Shown: positions 9,673 to 19,376 of the stretch, in pieces
Layout: every line of letters begins with the position of its first letter
How positions within the stretch are numbered: the first letter of the stretch is position 1
Source of the DNA: Nitrospira sp.
Lineage (GTDB): Bacteria > Nitrospirota > Nitrospiria > Nitrospirales > Nitrospiraceae
Assembly: GCA_022226955.1 (NCBI GenBank)
Contig: CP092079.1
Span: 3,221,546 to 3,285,545 of the forward strand
Direction of reading: 5' to 3'
DNA length: 64,000 nt
Made by a program: the position numbers and the translations under genes
Notes under the pieces: model-generated
Database searches by the model: none
What the model was told of the DNA's origin: nothing
The model's input: only the letters and a program-made list of their open reading frames with translations

Positions 9673-9728
9673 ATCCCTTCCCATACCAAGCGCACATTAT
9701 TCCCCTTCCCTGTTCATAGACTGGGATC

Positions 9729-9758
9729 TTGCGCTACTCCAAGCAATTTCTGTAGAAT
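9729..9758 (+). promoter_or_regulatory. sigma70-type promoter
   Basis: TTGCGC (9729-9734), an 18-base spacer and TAGAAT (9753-9758), about 40 bases before the small membrane protein start. Confidence 0.55.
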
Positions 9759-9799
9759 GCGATCCTCATTTTCGAAATACCCTTGAGGGAGGCATGATC

Positions 9800-9991
9800 A
9801 TGATGAAGAGATTACTGGAAGCAGGAAGCTTGGCGTTCGCGGTCGTACTCACGGTCGCTCCGCAGGTCCTGGCAAACGAAGCGCATGGCGATGGTCCCCC
9901 AGACTACAGCGGCATCACCGGATTGTACTATGTCATGATTGGTGGAATCCTGGCATACGGTGTGTACGACACATTTCTGAAAAAGTCGTAA
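9800..9991 (+). CDS. small exported membrane protein, unknown
   Basis: A 63-residue protein: a signal peptide (MMKRLLEAGSL to about QVLA), a short polar stretch NEAHGDGPPDYSG, and one transmembrane helix (GLYYVMIGGILAYGVYDTFL) ending in KKS. The ribosome site GGGAGG (9787-9792) is 7 bases before the ATG at 9800, whereas an earlier in-frame ATG at 9794 is only one base away and is unlikely to be used. It has its own promoter and a strong terminator, which supports a real, separately expressed gene. No family is recognised. Confidence 0.75.
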   Translation: MMKRLLEAGSLAFAVVLTVAPQVLANEAHGDGPPDYSGITGLYYVMIGGILAYGVYDTFLKKS

Positions 9992-10018
9992 TCTCCCCGT
10001 CGCATTGATTTGTATCGA

Positions 10019-10053
10019 CTTCTGCCTGGCCGAGATCTCGGCTCAGGCGGAAG
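10019..10053 (+). terminator. Rho-independent terminator
   Basis: A long hairpin CTTCTGCCTG-GCCGA / TCGGC-T-CAGGCGGAAG with one bulge and one G-T pair, followed by the T-rich run TTTGTCTTTCT. It ends the small membrane protein gene and may also serve tesA from the other side. Confidence 0.75.
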
Positions 10054-10085
10054 TTTGTCTTTCTGCAATTTGGCGCCGCTGCTCC

Positions 10086-10724
10086 CTATTTATTCAGAAG
10101 CGGCTGCAATCTCCCCAGCATCATTTCCACAATTGCGCGATAGCCTTGGGCCGTCGGATGGATGCCGTCGGCCTGGTTGAGCGTATTGGAAGCCGCCACC
10201 CCTTCAAGGAAAAATGGGATGAGCGGCAGGCGATAGCGCGCGGCCAAGTCGGGATAGAGTCGTTCGAACGCGGTAAGATAGTCGTTGCCGTAGTTGGGCG
10301 GAAGCTTCATTCCGGCCAACACCACTTGCGTGCCGGCCTGCTGCAGCTGCTGAATGATGCGCTCAAGATTGGCTTTCGTCTCTTCTACTCGCAATCCTCT
10401 CAGGCCATCATTGGCCCCCAGCTCAAGAATGACGATGGCCGGCTTGCTCCGCAAGATCCATGGCACACGACGCAGGCCGCCCGCCGTCGTCTCTCCACTG
10501 ACACCCGCATTGATGACCCGATAGCGCAACCCAAGCGCATCCAATCGCCGCTGCAACTCTGCCGGATACGTCTCATCGACGGCCACGCCAAGTCCAGCGG
10601 TCAGACTGTCTCCAAACGCCACGATTCTCGCTCGGTCATCGACCGATGGCGGGCCCGCTGCCCAAGCGAGAGTACCTGCGCTTACAAGCCCAATTAGAAT
10701 AAGCCAACCGACATACGCGCGCAT
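10086..10724 (-). CDS. tesA: TesA-like arylesterase / lysophospholipase L1
   Basis: A 212-residue secreted SGNH/GDSL hydrolase. The signal peptide spans about residues 1-23 (ending AWAA), block I is FGDSLTAGLG with nucleophile S40, the glycine and asparagine of the oxyanion hole are in NAGVSGETT and ELGANDGLRG, and the Asp-His pair is in ADGIHPTAQGY. The family hydrolyses acyl thioesters, lysophospholipids and aryl esters in the periplasm. The start at 10724 gives a clean signal peptide; an upstream ATG would add 11 residues. It is divergent from a ybbA-ybbP ABC exporter pair, the same neighbourhood as in E. coli. Confidence 0.88.
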   Translation of the reverse strand: MRAYVGWLILIGLVSAGTLAWAAGPPSVDDRARIVAFGDSLTAGLGVAVDETYPAELQRRLDALGLRYRVINAGVSGETTAGGLRRVPWILRSKPAIVILELGANDGLRGLRVEETKANLERIIQQLQQAGTQVVLAGMKLPPNYGNDYLTAFERLYPDLAARYRLPLIPFFLEGVAASNTLNQADGIHPTAQGYRAIVEMMLGRLQPLLNK

Positions 10725-10776
10725 TCCACGCCTGTGAAATTTTGCCCGAGGTTCCATAGACGTTCCATATTCGTAC

Positions 10777-10784
10777 AGTATAAT
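10777..10784. promoter_or_regulatory. overlapping divergent -10 elements
   Basis: In the tesA/ybbA intergenic space the plus strand has TATAAT (10779-10784) and the minus strand has TATACT (10777-10782). No convincing -35 element accompanies either, so the two genes may share a compact divergent promoter region. Confidence 0.4.
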
Positions 10785-10830
10785 ACCATCTTGCGGACTG
10801 CCCCGAGATGAGAAAGGAACGCACCATCCT

Positions 10831-11529
10831 ATGATTCGCATCGCCCAACTTTCCATGAGCCTCGCCGCCGGAGGGCGAGCGGTTCCCATTCTGGACAACA
10901 TCTCGTTGGAGATCCCCGACAAACAAACAATCGCGATTATCGGACCATCGGGAAGCGGAAAGTCGACGCTCCTCGGATTGATGGCCGGCTTGGATCGTCC
11001 GACCGCAGGCTCAATCGAGTTAGATGGGGCAGAGTTAACAACGATGTCCGAAAACGCCCTCGCCAAATTCAGGCGCGCGAAGATCGGCTACATCTTTCAA
11101 TCGTTCCACCTCATTCCCACACTCACTGCCTTGGAGAATGTCGCTGTTCCCCTTGAACTGAGCGGCGAGCGGGAAGGCCATGTGCGCGCGGCGGAATTAT
11201 TGGCTTCAGTCGGACTGGCCGGCCGCCTCGATCATTATCCCGTGCAACTTTCCGGCGGAGAGCAGCAGCGCGTCGCCGTTGCGCGGGCGTTTGCCTGCCG
11301 ACCGCCATTTCTCTTTGCCGATGAACCGACCGGCAATTTAGACAGCGCGGCAGGGATGCAGGTGATCGACCTCCTTCTGGCCATGCATCGAGATGTTGGC
11401 ACCACCCTGATCCTCGTCACGCACGACCACGACTTGGCCGGCCGAATGCAGCGAGTCGTCACACTGCGCGATGGCCGTATCGAGTCCGACCAGCTGACGG
11501 ATTCTCTTTTGGCGGCTTCCCTTTCGTGA
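10831..11529 (+). CDS. ABC transporter ATP-binding protein, YbbA/LolD type
   Basis: A 232-residue ABC ATPase of the LolD/MacB/YbbA group. Walker A is GPSGSGKST (38-46), the Q-loop region is YIFQSFHLIPTLTALENV, the signature is LSGGEQQRVAVARA and Walker B is LFADEPTGNLD; the H-loop histidine follows in VTHDHDLA. It overlaps the permease gene by 4 bases (GTGA), showing translational coupling. By context it powers the FtsX-type permease encoded next to it. In E. coli the ybbA-ybbP-tesA neighbourhood is conserved, but its substrate is not firmly known. Confidence 0.92.
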   Translation: MIRIAQLSMSLAAGGRAVPILDNISLEIPDKQTIAIIGPSGSGKSTLLGLMAGLDRPTAGSIELDGAELTTMSENALAKFRRAKIGYIFQSFHLIPTLTALENVAVPLELSGEREGHVRAAELLASVGLAGRLDHYPVQLSGGEQQRVAVARAFACRPPFLFADEPTGNLDSAAGMQVIDLLLAMHRDVGTTLILVTHDHDLAGRMQRVVTLRDGRIESDQLTDSLLAASLS

Positions 11530-14189
11530 ACACATTTATCCTAAAAATGGCGTGGCGCGAAACGCGCGCGGCCTGGCGGCATTTTTTCTATTTCCTCACC
11601 AGCATCGCGGTAGGAGTGGGAGCCCTCGTGGGGGTCTCCCTATTTTCCGCTCACCTTGAGCAGGCGGTCACAAAAGAAGCGCGCGGCCTGCTCGGAGGCG
11701 ATCTTGAAGTGCGCCTCTCCCGCCAGATGAGTCAGCAAAGCCTCGCATGGCTGACCTCGCTAGCTGGTCGAGAAATCACGACGACGCATGTGAGCGAGTT
11801 GATCGGCATGGCCGCGCACGCTTCCGGAACGAAGTCCGACGGCCAATCGTCGCAAATCGTCGAACTCAAGGCCGTGGACGCGCTCTATCCGTTTTATGGA
11901 ACCCTTCGCGTGGAACCGGATCGTCCATTGTGGGATCTCCTGCAACTCCAGCCGGCCGGTTGCCCTGGGCAACCCTGCTGGGGCGCGGTCGTTCAAGAGT
12001 CGCTACTCATTCGAATGGGCCTGGCGCTCGGCCAATCGCTCACCATCGGCCAAGCCACCTTCCGCATCACCGGAATTGTGCGCACCGAGCCGGACCGCAT
12101 GGCAAACGCCTTTAGCTTAGGCCCGCGCGTGTTGATTGCCCAGGACGGGCTCCGCGCCACAGAACTGGTGAAACTCGGCAGTCGCGTACGCGAGCGCTAT
12201 CTTCTCAAGACTCCGGCCGCTCTCGCGGTTGAACCGCTCCTGTACGAGTTGCGGAGCCGCTTGGCGGAGGAATCCGCGCGTGTGTCGACCTATAAGGACG
12301 CGCAGCCTCAACTCAAACAATTTCTGGAGCAATTAACGCGGTATCTCGGGCTCATCGGACTGACCGCGCTGTTTGTCGGCGGGATCGGCGTCGCCACATC
12401 CGTGCGGGCCTTCTTGCGCGAAAAGCTGGTCACCATCGCCATTCTGAAAGCCGTCGGCGCCGATTCTCCGACCATCATTCAAACCTATGCGGCCCAGGCC
12501 CTCTTCTTGGGACTGGCCGGAAGCGGCGCAGGACTGGCTCTCGGCATCGGCTTGGAGCAAGCCGTGCCCTGGATGCTGTCTTCATGGTTCGCCTCGGACA
12601 TGCTGGGGCAAATCGGGTTTACATCGGGCCCATCCCTATATTCACTCCTGCCGCTAGGCAAAGGCCTCGCCCTCGGCCTGCTGACCACGCTGCTCTTCAC
12701 CTTGTGGCCGTTGCTGGCCATTCGATCCGTCAAACCGGTCGCGCTCTTGCGGCGCAACGCGCTCACGTCGGAACCGTCTCCGGGCGCTACTGGCCGAACA
12801 TGGCGCCAGCGCCTCGATCGGACGCAGCTGCTCACCGCGGGAACCATCGTCGTCGGACTCGCCCTGCTGTCGATGTGGCAGGCTGGAACATGGAAAATTG
12901 GGCTGCTTTTCATGGGAGCCTTCTCGCTCGCCCTCGCATTGCTCGGCGGCATCGCCTGGATCGTAATCCGAATCCTTGCGGCCGTCGCGCGGCCTCAACA
13001 ACTGGCCGTTCGTCATGCCATCGGCAACATCGTTCGCCCTGGAAGCCAGGCGGTCAGCATGACTATCGCCATCGGCATTGGAGTCATGGTGATTATTACC
13101 GTCGCGCTGGTTGAGCGAGCCTTGCTCCGGCAGATCGGCGAGAGCCGCCCCGTCGATGCGCCAACGTTTTTCTTTATCGATATTCAGCCCGACCAAGTCG
13201 ACGGCATCTCCCGCCTGCTCCGCGACCGGATCGCGGCCCATGCGCCGACGTTGACGCCGCTGGTCCGCTCACGTCTCATGGCGGTGAACGACCAACCCAT
13301 CAAGACCGAAGCCGTCTCCGAGGAGGATGAACGAACCGCGCAAGCGGCCGACAAGGAGCAGCGCCGAAAAGCCTGGTACCTCACCAGAGAATATGTGCTG
13401 ACCTTCTTAGATGAATTGCCGAAAGACAACGTCATCGTGAAAGGCCAGTGGTGGACCGCTGGCCAGACTTTTTCCGTCCCCATCGTCTCAGTCGAGGAAG
13501 AGGCGGCGAAGGCGATGGGACTGGACATCGGGGACAAGATCGAGCTGGATATCCAGGGCACCCCGCTGATCGCGGAGGTCGGCAGCATTCGCAAGGTGGA
13601 GTGGGGCAACCTCTCCACAAACTTCTACATGGTCCTGTCACCCGGCTCGCTGGATGGCGCGCCCCTCACATATGTGGCGACCGTGCAGGTCCCACCGGCC
13701 GACGAAGTGCCGCTACAGCAAGCGATCGTCGCCGGATTTCCTAACGTGACGGCAATCAATATCGGCGATGTCCTCGACAGCTTCGCCCGCATCCTCGACC
13801 GCCTCTCGCTAGCCATTCGCACCATCGCGCTCTTTTGCGTCCTCACTGGAGGGCTCGTCATGGGAGCGGCGCTCGCGGCCACCCGGTATCGCCGGCTCTA
13901 TGAATCCGCCGTGCTGAAAGCCTTGGGCGCCACAAGAGGGCTGCTCATCGGATCGTTTGCGCTGGAGTATCTGTTGCTGGGCATCGTGGGAGGCGCAATT
14001 GGCGTCGGATTGGCCAGCGCCTTGTCCTGGGCGCTGCTTCGATGGGTATTCGAACTCGACTGGGCGCTGCATCCCTCCGTATTGCTGATCGGACTAGGGC
14101 TGACGATAGGCCTCACGCTTCTCGTGGGATTTCTCAGCACCTACCGCCTGCTGGGACAACGGCCGTTGCCCGTCCTCCGATACGAATAA
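11526..14189 (+). CDS. FtsX/MacB-like ABC permease, YbbP type
   Basis: An 887-residue permease with two FtsX-like modules. There is a transmembrane helix near residues 20-40, a large periplasmic domain, a bundle of three helices (about 260-400), a further pair near 435-490, a second periplasmic region, and three C-terminal helices ending TYRLLGQRPLPVLRYE. The double FtsX layout and length match YbbP/SalY-type lipid- or lysophospholipid-related exporters. The GTG start overlaps the ATPase stop. Convergent with the PilZ gene, 41 bases away. Confidence 0.9.
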   Translation: MNTFILKMAWRETRAAWRHFFYFLTSIAVGVGALVGVSLFSAHLEQAVTKEARGLLGGDLEVRLSRQMSQQSLAWLTSLAGREITTTHVSELIGMAAHASGTKSDGQSSQIVELKAVDALYPFYGTLRVEPDRPLWDLLQLQPAGCPGQPCWGAVVQESLLIRMGLALGQSLTIGQATFRITGIVRTEPDRMANAFSLGPRVLIAQDGLRATELVKLGSRVRERYLLKTPAALAVEPLLYELRSRLAEESARVSTYKDAQPQLKQFLEQLTRYLGLIGLTALFVGGIGVATSVRAFLREKLVTIAILKAVGADSPTIIQTYAAQALFLGLAGSGAGLALGIGLEQAVPWMLSSWFASDMLGQIGFTSGPSLYSLLPLGKGLALGLLTTLLFTLWPLLAIRSVKPVALLRRNALTSEPSPGATGRTWRQRLDRTQLLTAGTIVVGLALLSMWQAGTWKIGLLFMGAFSLALALLGGIAWIVIRILAAVARPQQLAVRHAIGNIVRPGSQAVSMTIAIGIGVMVIITVALVERALLRQIGESRPVDAPTFFFIDIQPDQVDGISRLLRDRIAAHAPTLTPLVRSRLMAVNDQPIKTEAVSEEDERTAQAADKEQRRKAWYLTREYVLTFLDELPKDNVIVKGQWWTAGQTFSVPIVSVEEEAAKAMGLDIGDKIELDIQGTPLIAEVGSIRKVEWGNLSTNFYMVLSPGSLDGAPLTYVATVQVPPADEVPLQQAIVAGFPNVTAINIGDVLDSFARILDRLSLAIRTIALFCVLTGGLVMGAALAATRYRRLYESAVLKALGATRGLLIGSFALEYLLLGIVGGAIGVGLASALSWALLRWVFELDWALHPSVLLIGLGLTIGLTLLVGFLSTYRLLGQRPLPVLRYE

Positions 14190-14230
14190 GCCGCGCGCGT
14201 CTTATACGTTTTGATGGATAGGACGAGTGC

Positions 14231-14731
14231 TTAGCGGGGAAGAGCCGGTTCCGGCAGCCAGAGATCCAGAATGCCGCGGATACGGCGTTGATCCTGGCGA
14301 TGCAACTGCGTAAATCTCAAACCGATTTCCCCTTGAGACGAGGACCGGACAATCGCCTCCTCCACCGTGATGGGAAACGATGCATTGGAATGCTGAAACT
14401 CTAATTCCACTCTGGTCCCTGGAACCACGGGATGCTCGCAGCGAATCCGGCAGCCGCGAATCGATAAATCCTGGATGATCCCCTCCTCCCCCAACTCATG
14501 CGGCGAGGCATGCAGCGGCTTCAGCCATACGGGGAAATCGACCGTCACGCGATCGAAATTGCGGCGGGGATTCGCGGCCACTCGGCCAAGGAATGCGCGG
14601 AACCGCCGCGCGCAGAGCTGGCAGCGGAACGGATAGACCGTCACAGAACCCAAGAGCCTATCCGTGAGCGATTGGCGAACCGCGAGCCGAGTTTTTGTGG
14701 TACCGCAGAACGGGCACGCCGCCGACCTCAT
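14231..14731 (-). CDS. PilZ protein with N-terminal zinc ribbon
   Basis: A 166-residue protein. The first 40 residues carry a four-cysteine zinc-ribbon pattern (C6-P-F-C9 and C37-Q-L-C40). It is followed by a PilZ domain with both c-di-GMP motifs: the RxxxR arm in RRNFDR and the D-x-S-x-x-G motif in IQDLSIRGCRI. It is therefore a likely cyclic-di-GMP receptor, unlike the two degenerate PilZ paralogues at 52.7-53.8 kb. The effector target is unknown; the zinc ribbon could mediate protein or nucleic-acid contact. Confidence 0.85.
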   Translation of the reverse strand: MRSAACPFCGTTKTRLAVRQSLTDRLLGSVTVYPFRCQLCARRFRAFLGRVAANPRRNFDRVTVDFPVWLKPLHASPHELGEEGIIQDLSIRGCRIRCEHPVVPGTRVELEFQHSNASFPITVEEAIVRSSSQGEIGLRFTQLHRQDQRRIRGILDLWLPEPALPR

Positions 14732-14865
14732 AACACCACCCTTTTATCCCATCACGAGTGGTCGCCATCGTACGTGCGCGCGCGCCGCTTCAGCTACCCC
14801 CTAAAAGTACAAGACGAAAGGCGCGAGCGCCATATCGAAGGGCCGCCTCGGCATCCAATGCGGCA

Positions 14866-17589
14866 TCAGGGGCGCAACAACTCACGGAGATTTTGGCTCT
14901 CTCGACTTCGGAAGGTCACCGCGATGCGCAACTGCTCGAGATATTGGTCCAATGTTTTTCCGCCGAGATCGATCTTGCGGGACAGAAAGAACGCGCGCAC
15001 GTCCTGCTCAAGCTCAGCCGTCGCCAGGGCGACAACGCCGCCGCACATGCGGCGCAAGCCTTGCTTTGGAAACAGCCGGTCCATCTGCTCCCAATTCGCC
15101 TTCACAAACTCCCAGGCCTGTTCACGCCCATACACATTGCCCATCACGGCACTGACGACAAAGGGCGCGTCCTGCGTACGGATCTCGCCAGTAATCGTGC
15201 GGGCGAGAGTCCGCGCCAGCAATGCCGGAGAGTGAAAGGCCGCCAATGCAAATAAATATCGTCGCTCCTCTTGCGGCGTCGTAGCGGCTTGGGAACGATT
15301 GGAGAACTCGTTATAGCGCGCCTCGTCGCCAGTACGAGCCAGGATGGCAACCAGCGCGGGGACAAGATTGGGATCTATGCGTGAAGGATCTGCGCGGTAC
15401 TGCCGATACTGCTCCGCCGCTTGCGCCTGAGTCGCCGTGTCATTGCCGAGTCTCCCCAATGCGCCGATCAACTCTCCCCGCAACTGTTTAATCAACTCAT
15501 CTTCACCGGACTTCGGCTGCCACGTAAGCGCTGTCACAGCGGGCATGAGACGCGCGCGGACGAGGGCTTCCAGGGCCGGCCGGTCTTCGTCCGCGATAAT
15601 GCGATTCAAAAATGAAAAGGAATCGAGAAGGACCGCCCACACATTCTTATCCCGTTCGCCGGTGAAGTGGCTGGTCAGCTGCAAATAATCGGACAGTGGC
15701 GTAAGCCCCGAGACCGTCGTTGCCCAGACATCGCTGACTAGATTGAAGCGCTCGCTCGGAGCGAGGCGATCGACTCCAGCCATCACGATCCGTTGCAGCA
15801 GCGAAGAGTCATACCGCACCCGATAGAATCCGTGGCCAGCTTCATTGGCGAACAGATCCTGCACACCTTGCGGAAGACTCACGCGCATCTCCCGATCCGT
15901 CAAGAGAAGACGGCGATGTTCAGTGGCGCCGGCGGCGGTGATCCGGAGCGGAACGGGAATCTGCCACCGCTGTTCGGTCGATTCGGACGACGCGAGATAG
16001 GTAAACCGCTGCTGCGAGAGCACCAGTTCCGTCTCGCTCTCCTGGCGCACCGTCACAAGCGGATAACCTGGCTGAAAAATCCAGCCGTCCATGAGCTCGG
16101 GAACCGCTTGCTTCGCCGCCTGCCCCAACGCCACCCACAAATCGTTCGTGTCCGCATTCCCATACGCATGGGCGCGAAGATAGCGCCGCACGCCTTCGCG
16201 AAAGACCGCCGGCCCGATATGTTGTTCGAGCATCCGCAGCACGGACGCCCCTTTTTCGTAGGTCAGCACATCGAACATGGCATCGGCGTCTTTCGGGGCG
16301 CGCACGGGATACTCGATCGGACGGGTGCTCAGCAGGCCATCCACGGAAAAGGCGGCGGCGCGCGAGACACCGAATGCGTCCCAGCGTTTCCATTCCGGCT
16401 TCCACGCATCGACCGCAAGCATTTCCATGAAGGTGGCGAAGGCTTCGTTCAGCCAGAGCCCGTTCCACCAGGACATGGTGACCAGATCGCCGAACCACAT
16501 ATGGGCATTCTCATGGGCAACAACATCGGCCACCCGTTCCCGCTCCGCATGCGTCCCGGTGCGCTCATCGACCAGCAAGGCAGTCTCCCGAAAGGTAATG
16601 GCGCCGAGGTTTTCCATGGCGCCGGAGGCAAAGTCTGGAATGGCAAGAAGATCGAGCTTATCCCCTGGATAGGGAATCCCGTAGTAATCTTCAAAGAACG
16701 CCAGCGACGCTGCCGCGATTTCGAGACCGAACGGCGTGAGCGGCTGCTTCCCCGGCACCGTCCAGAGACGCAGAGGAGTCTTGCCGACAAGCACCGCTTT
16801 CGTCGCTTCAAGCTGCCCAACAATGAAGGCCACGAGATAGGTGGACATCTTCATACTATCGGCAAACCGCATCACCCGTTTGCCGGACTCGATGGAATCG
16901 GACAACACGGCCGTATTCGAAACCGCCGTGAGGCTCGGATCGATCACGAGGGTTGTGGCAAAGACCGCTTTAAAATCCGGCTCATCCCAGCAGGGAAAGG
17001 CGCGCCGGGCATCGGTCGCTTCAAACTGTGTGGCCGCCATGGTGTGGGTCGCGCCGGACTGATCTTTATAGGTACTGCGATAGAAGCCGCGCAGATGGTC
17101 GTTCAATATTCCTTGAAACACCAGCGTGAGCCGCGCCTCGCCGACGGAAAGAGGGCGTGGAAAGGTCAACCGGCAGCGCTGCGTCGCCGGATCGAGTTCG
17201 ACCACCGCATCGAGCCGCCCACCGGCCGAGCCTTCGACCGTCGCCGATGCAATCGTGAGATCGACCGCATTCAGGATGATGGTACTAGTCGCCTGCGCTA
17301 CTGTGACGGTAACGACAGCGCGGCCTGAAAAGGTCGCGCTGCGCAGATCCGGCTCTAACCGTAAGTCATAGCGATGCGGCACCACATGCCTAGGTAACCG
17401 GTATGGATCCAGACTGCCGGAAACATCGTCGAGATTCATATCTTTGCCTTTCGGTTGTGTCGGAGTGGTTGCGGCAATGGCCGGACGGATAACCGAGAGA
17501 AGAAGAGGCGCTAGTGGCAGAACCGCCAACCCACAGGCTCGTCCAGCCAGGGCCGCGAACAAATGACGCCTGCCGACGGATTCACTCAT
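14866..17589 (-). CDS. M1-family aminopeptidase (exported)
   Basis: A 907-residue zinc aminopeptidase. The exopeptidase motif GAMENLGAITF and the zinc site HENAHMWFGD (about residue 357) with the downstream glutamate in WLNEAFATFME are intact, followed by the usual ERAP1-like C-terminal helical domain. The N-terminus has GRRHLFAALAG and a long hydrophobic stretch ending IRPAIA, consistent with export, possibly by Tat. It overlaps rpiA by 4 bases (ATGA) and is the last gene of the sugar-phosphate operon, an odd partner for those enzymes. Confidence 0.92.
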   Translation of the reverse strand: MSESVGRRHLFAALAGRACGLAVLPLAPLLLSVIRPAIAATTPTQPKGKDMNLDDVSGSLDPYRLPRHVVPHRYDLRLEPDLRSATFSGRAVVTVTVAQATSTIILNAVDLTIASATVEGSAGGRLDAVVELDPATQRCRLTFPRPLSVGEARLTLVFQGILNDHLRGFYRSTYKDQSGATHTMAATQFEATDARRAFPCWDEPDFKAVFATTLVIDPSLTAVSNTAVLSDSIESGKRVMRFADSMKMSTYLVAFIVGQLEATKAVLVGKTPLRLWTVPGKQPLTPFGLEIAAASLAFFEDYYGIPYPGDKLDLLAIPDFASGAMENLGAITFRETALLVDERTGTHAERERVADVVAHENAHMWFGDLVTMSWWNGLWLNEAFATFMEMLAVDAWKPEWKRWDAFGVSRAAAFSVDGLLSTRPIEYPVRAPKDADAMFDVLTYEKGASVLRMLEQHIGPAVFREGVRRYLRAHAYGNADTNDLWVALGQAAKQAVPELMDGWIFQPGYPLVTVRQESETELVLSQQRFTYLASSESTEQRWQIPVPLRITAAGATEHRRLLLTDREMRVSLPQGVQDLFANEAGHGFYRVRYDSSLLQRIVMAGVDRLAPSERFNLVSDVWATTVSGLTPLSDYLQLTSHFTGERDKNVWAVLLDSFSFLNRIIADEDRPALEALVRARLMPAVTALTWQPKSGEDELIKQLRGELIGALGRLGNDTATQAQAAEQYRQYRADPSRIDPNLVPALVAILARTGDEARYNEFSNRSQAATTPQEERRYLFALAAFHSPALLARTLARTITGEIRTQDAPFVVSAVMGNVYGREQAWEFVKANWEQMDRLFPKQGLRRMCGGVVALATAELEQDVRAFFLSRKIDLGGKTLDQYLEQLRIAVTFRSRESQNLRELLRP

Positions 17590-18287
17590 TGCTCCGGCGC
17601 ATGGTGGAGGGCCACTCCGTGAGGAGCTCCGACGATCAGGATCGTGGTCCGGCCGACAAAGAGTCCGGTTTCGACGATGCCGGGGATGCGGTTCAACGCG
17701 ATCTCAAGTGCTCCCGGCTGATCGATTCGTGCCACATGAACATCCACGATCATGTTGCCGGCTTCGGTCTTGAACGGAACGCCGTTTCGCTCTCGCAACA
17801 CAACCCGGCTGTTGGTCAAGCGCTCGATTTCACGCGCCGTACTGCCCCATCCAAACGGAACGATTTCGATGGGAAGAGGGAAGGATCCTCCCAGCACAGG
17901 AACTTGCTTCGTATAATCCACCATCACGATGAATTGCTTCGCGGAGGCCGCCACGATCTTTTCTTTCAAGAGGGCGCCACCGCCGCCTTTGACCAGGTTG
18001 AACCCGGGATCGACTTGATCGGCGCCGTCGATCGCCACATCGATTTCCCACCGATTGTCGGTATCGATCAAGACGATCCCGGCTGCTTTGGCAAGCGCCG
18101 CCGTTTCATGCGAGGTGGGTACCCCGCGCAGCCGCATTCCGGCACGCACTTTTTCGCCGAGCGCGGCGATCATATGTTTGGCTGTCGAACCAGTGCCCAG
18201 TCCGACGATCATCCCGTCGCGAACGAACTCGACGGCTTCCACGGCCGCGGCCTTCTTCAGATTATCGAGATCGACGTGCGTGGTCAT
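17586..18287 (-). CDS. rpiA: ribose-5-phosphate isomerase A
   Basis: A 233-residue RpiA that interconverts ribose 5-phosphate and ribulose 5-phosphate in the pentose phosphate pathway. The substrate-binding loops GLGTGSTAKHMI and DGADQVDPGFNLVKGGGGALLKEKI are textbook. It is coupled by 4-base overlaps to glk upstream and to the aminopeptidase gene downstream, so it belongs to the pgi-pgl-glk operon. Confidence 0.95.
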   Translation of the reverse strand: MTTHVDLDNLKKAAAVEAVEFVRDGMIVGLGTGSTAKHMIAALGEKVRAGMRLRGVPTSHETAALAKAAGIVLIDTDNRWEIDVAIDGADQVDPGFNLVKGGGGALLKEKIVAASAKQFIVMVDYTKQVPVLGGSFPLPIEIVPFGWGSTAREIERLTNSRVVLRERNGVPFKTEAGNMIVDVHVARIDQPGALEIALNRIPGIVETGLFVGRTTILIVGAPHGVALHHAPEQ

Positions 18288-19357
18288 GGCGCAGGGGCAG
18301 GAGCATGGGAAAGGGCCGCGGCAACGGATGCCGCGCCGAGCAAGGCCGTCTTCTGATTCATCACGACTTTCACCGGCATGCTGCTCAGCAAACGCTTGTA
18401 CCGCCCTTTGTTGACGAAGGCTTTCATAAATGTGCCGTCCTGAAGTTTCTTAATCAGTTTCGGCGCGATCCCGCCGGCCACATATACTCCATCGAGCGAC
18501 AGCGCCTTGAGCGCCAGATTGCCGGCTTCGGCGCCATAGATAGACGCAAACAGATCCAGCGCCTGCTTGGCAATATCGGCCTGGCCCTTCAGACCGGCTT
18601 CGGCAATCTCGGCAGCCGGATCGCCGGCCTTGATTTTCTCCGCGAGCCAGGTCGGTTCATTTTTCTTCGTGTCGCGGACATACTCGTAGATCGCATTCAG
18701 CCCGGGCCCTGAAAGAACTCGCTCATAGCTGACGTGAAGGAACTGGCTGCGCAGATAGCGCAAGAGCTCGATCTCGTAGTCGTTATTCGGAGCAAAGTCG
18801 GCATGGCCGCCTTCCGACGGCATCGGGCGATAGGACTTGCCGTCCCAAAAAAGAATGGCCTCGCCAAGCCCGGTCCCGGCCGCGATGAGCGCCAGTGCCT
18901 GACGTTTTTGTGGAGGATTGCCGGGATTGAGCACCTCCACTTCGTCAGGCCGCAGCAGCAAAATTCCATACGCGGTTGACTCAAGATCGTTGAGCAGTTG
19001 GACGCGAGGTATCTCGAATTGTTTGGCGATCGCCGCCCCATTGACGACCCAAGGCAAGTTGGTGGTCTGGGAATGATTCTCGATTACTGGCCCGGCAACC
19101 CCAAAACATGCCGCCGCGATCTTAAGCGGCTCTTCAGGAATGGATTCAACCTCTTCCTCGCCTGACGCTTCACCTTCGAGATCGTCCAACGATTTCGGCG
19201 GCGGTGGAGGCGTGAGGAACTCTTCCAGAATCTCTTCCAGCGATTTGTAATCCGCGCTATGAAAAGTCTCGAGCCTTATTGGCTCCACCCGCTCGACAGA
19301 CCAATCGTAGAGCGCGAGATTCGTCTTGGTTCCACCGATATCGCCTGCCAATATCAT
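18284..19357 (-). CDS. glk: glucokinase
   Basis: A 357-residue Glk-type glucokinase. The phosphate-1 motif is LAGDIGGTKTNLALYD, the sugar-binding region reads QLLNDLEST, and the second phosphate loop is AAGTGLGEAIL; the usual EGGHADFAP is also present. An acidic insert with a run of prolines (about residues 42-70) is longer than in E. coli Glk. The start is set at the ATG at 19357 with AAGGA 8 bases upstream; the longer frame would overlap the pgl stop. It feeds glucose 6-phosphate to Pgi and the oxidative pentose phosphate branch. Confidence 0.93.
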   Translation of the reverse strand: MILAGDIGGTKTNLALYDWSVERVEPIRLETFHSADYKSLEEILEEFLTPPPPPKSLDDLEGEASGEEEVESIPEEPLKIAAACFGVAGPVIENHSQTTNLPWVVNGAAIAKQFEIPRVQLLNDLESTAYGILLLRPDEVEVLNPGNPPQKRQALALIAAGTGLGEAILFWDGKSYRPMPSEGGHADFAPNNDYEIELLRYLRSQFLHVSYERVLSGPGLNAIYEYVRDTKKNEPTWLAEKIKAGDPAAEIAEAGLKGQADIAKQALDLFASIYGAEAGNLALKALSLDGVYVAGGIAPKLIKKLQDGTFMKAFVNKGRYKRLLSSMPVKVVMNQKTALLGAASVAAALSHAPAPAP

Positions 19358-19376
19358 CGTCTGTCCTTCTGCCGCC

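Noticed and set aside
10005-10697. 230-codon plus-strand frame
   Set aside because: Antisense to tesA, which has a signal peptide and intact SGNH blocks; it would also begin inside or next to the terminator.
15793-17328. 511-codon open frame on the plus strand
   Set aside because: It lies wholly antisense to the M1 aminopeptidase, whose catalytic motifs are intact; the translation is rich in His/Arg/Gly with no recognisable domain, typical of a GC-rich shadow frame.
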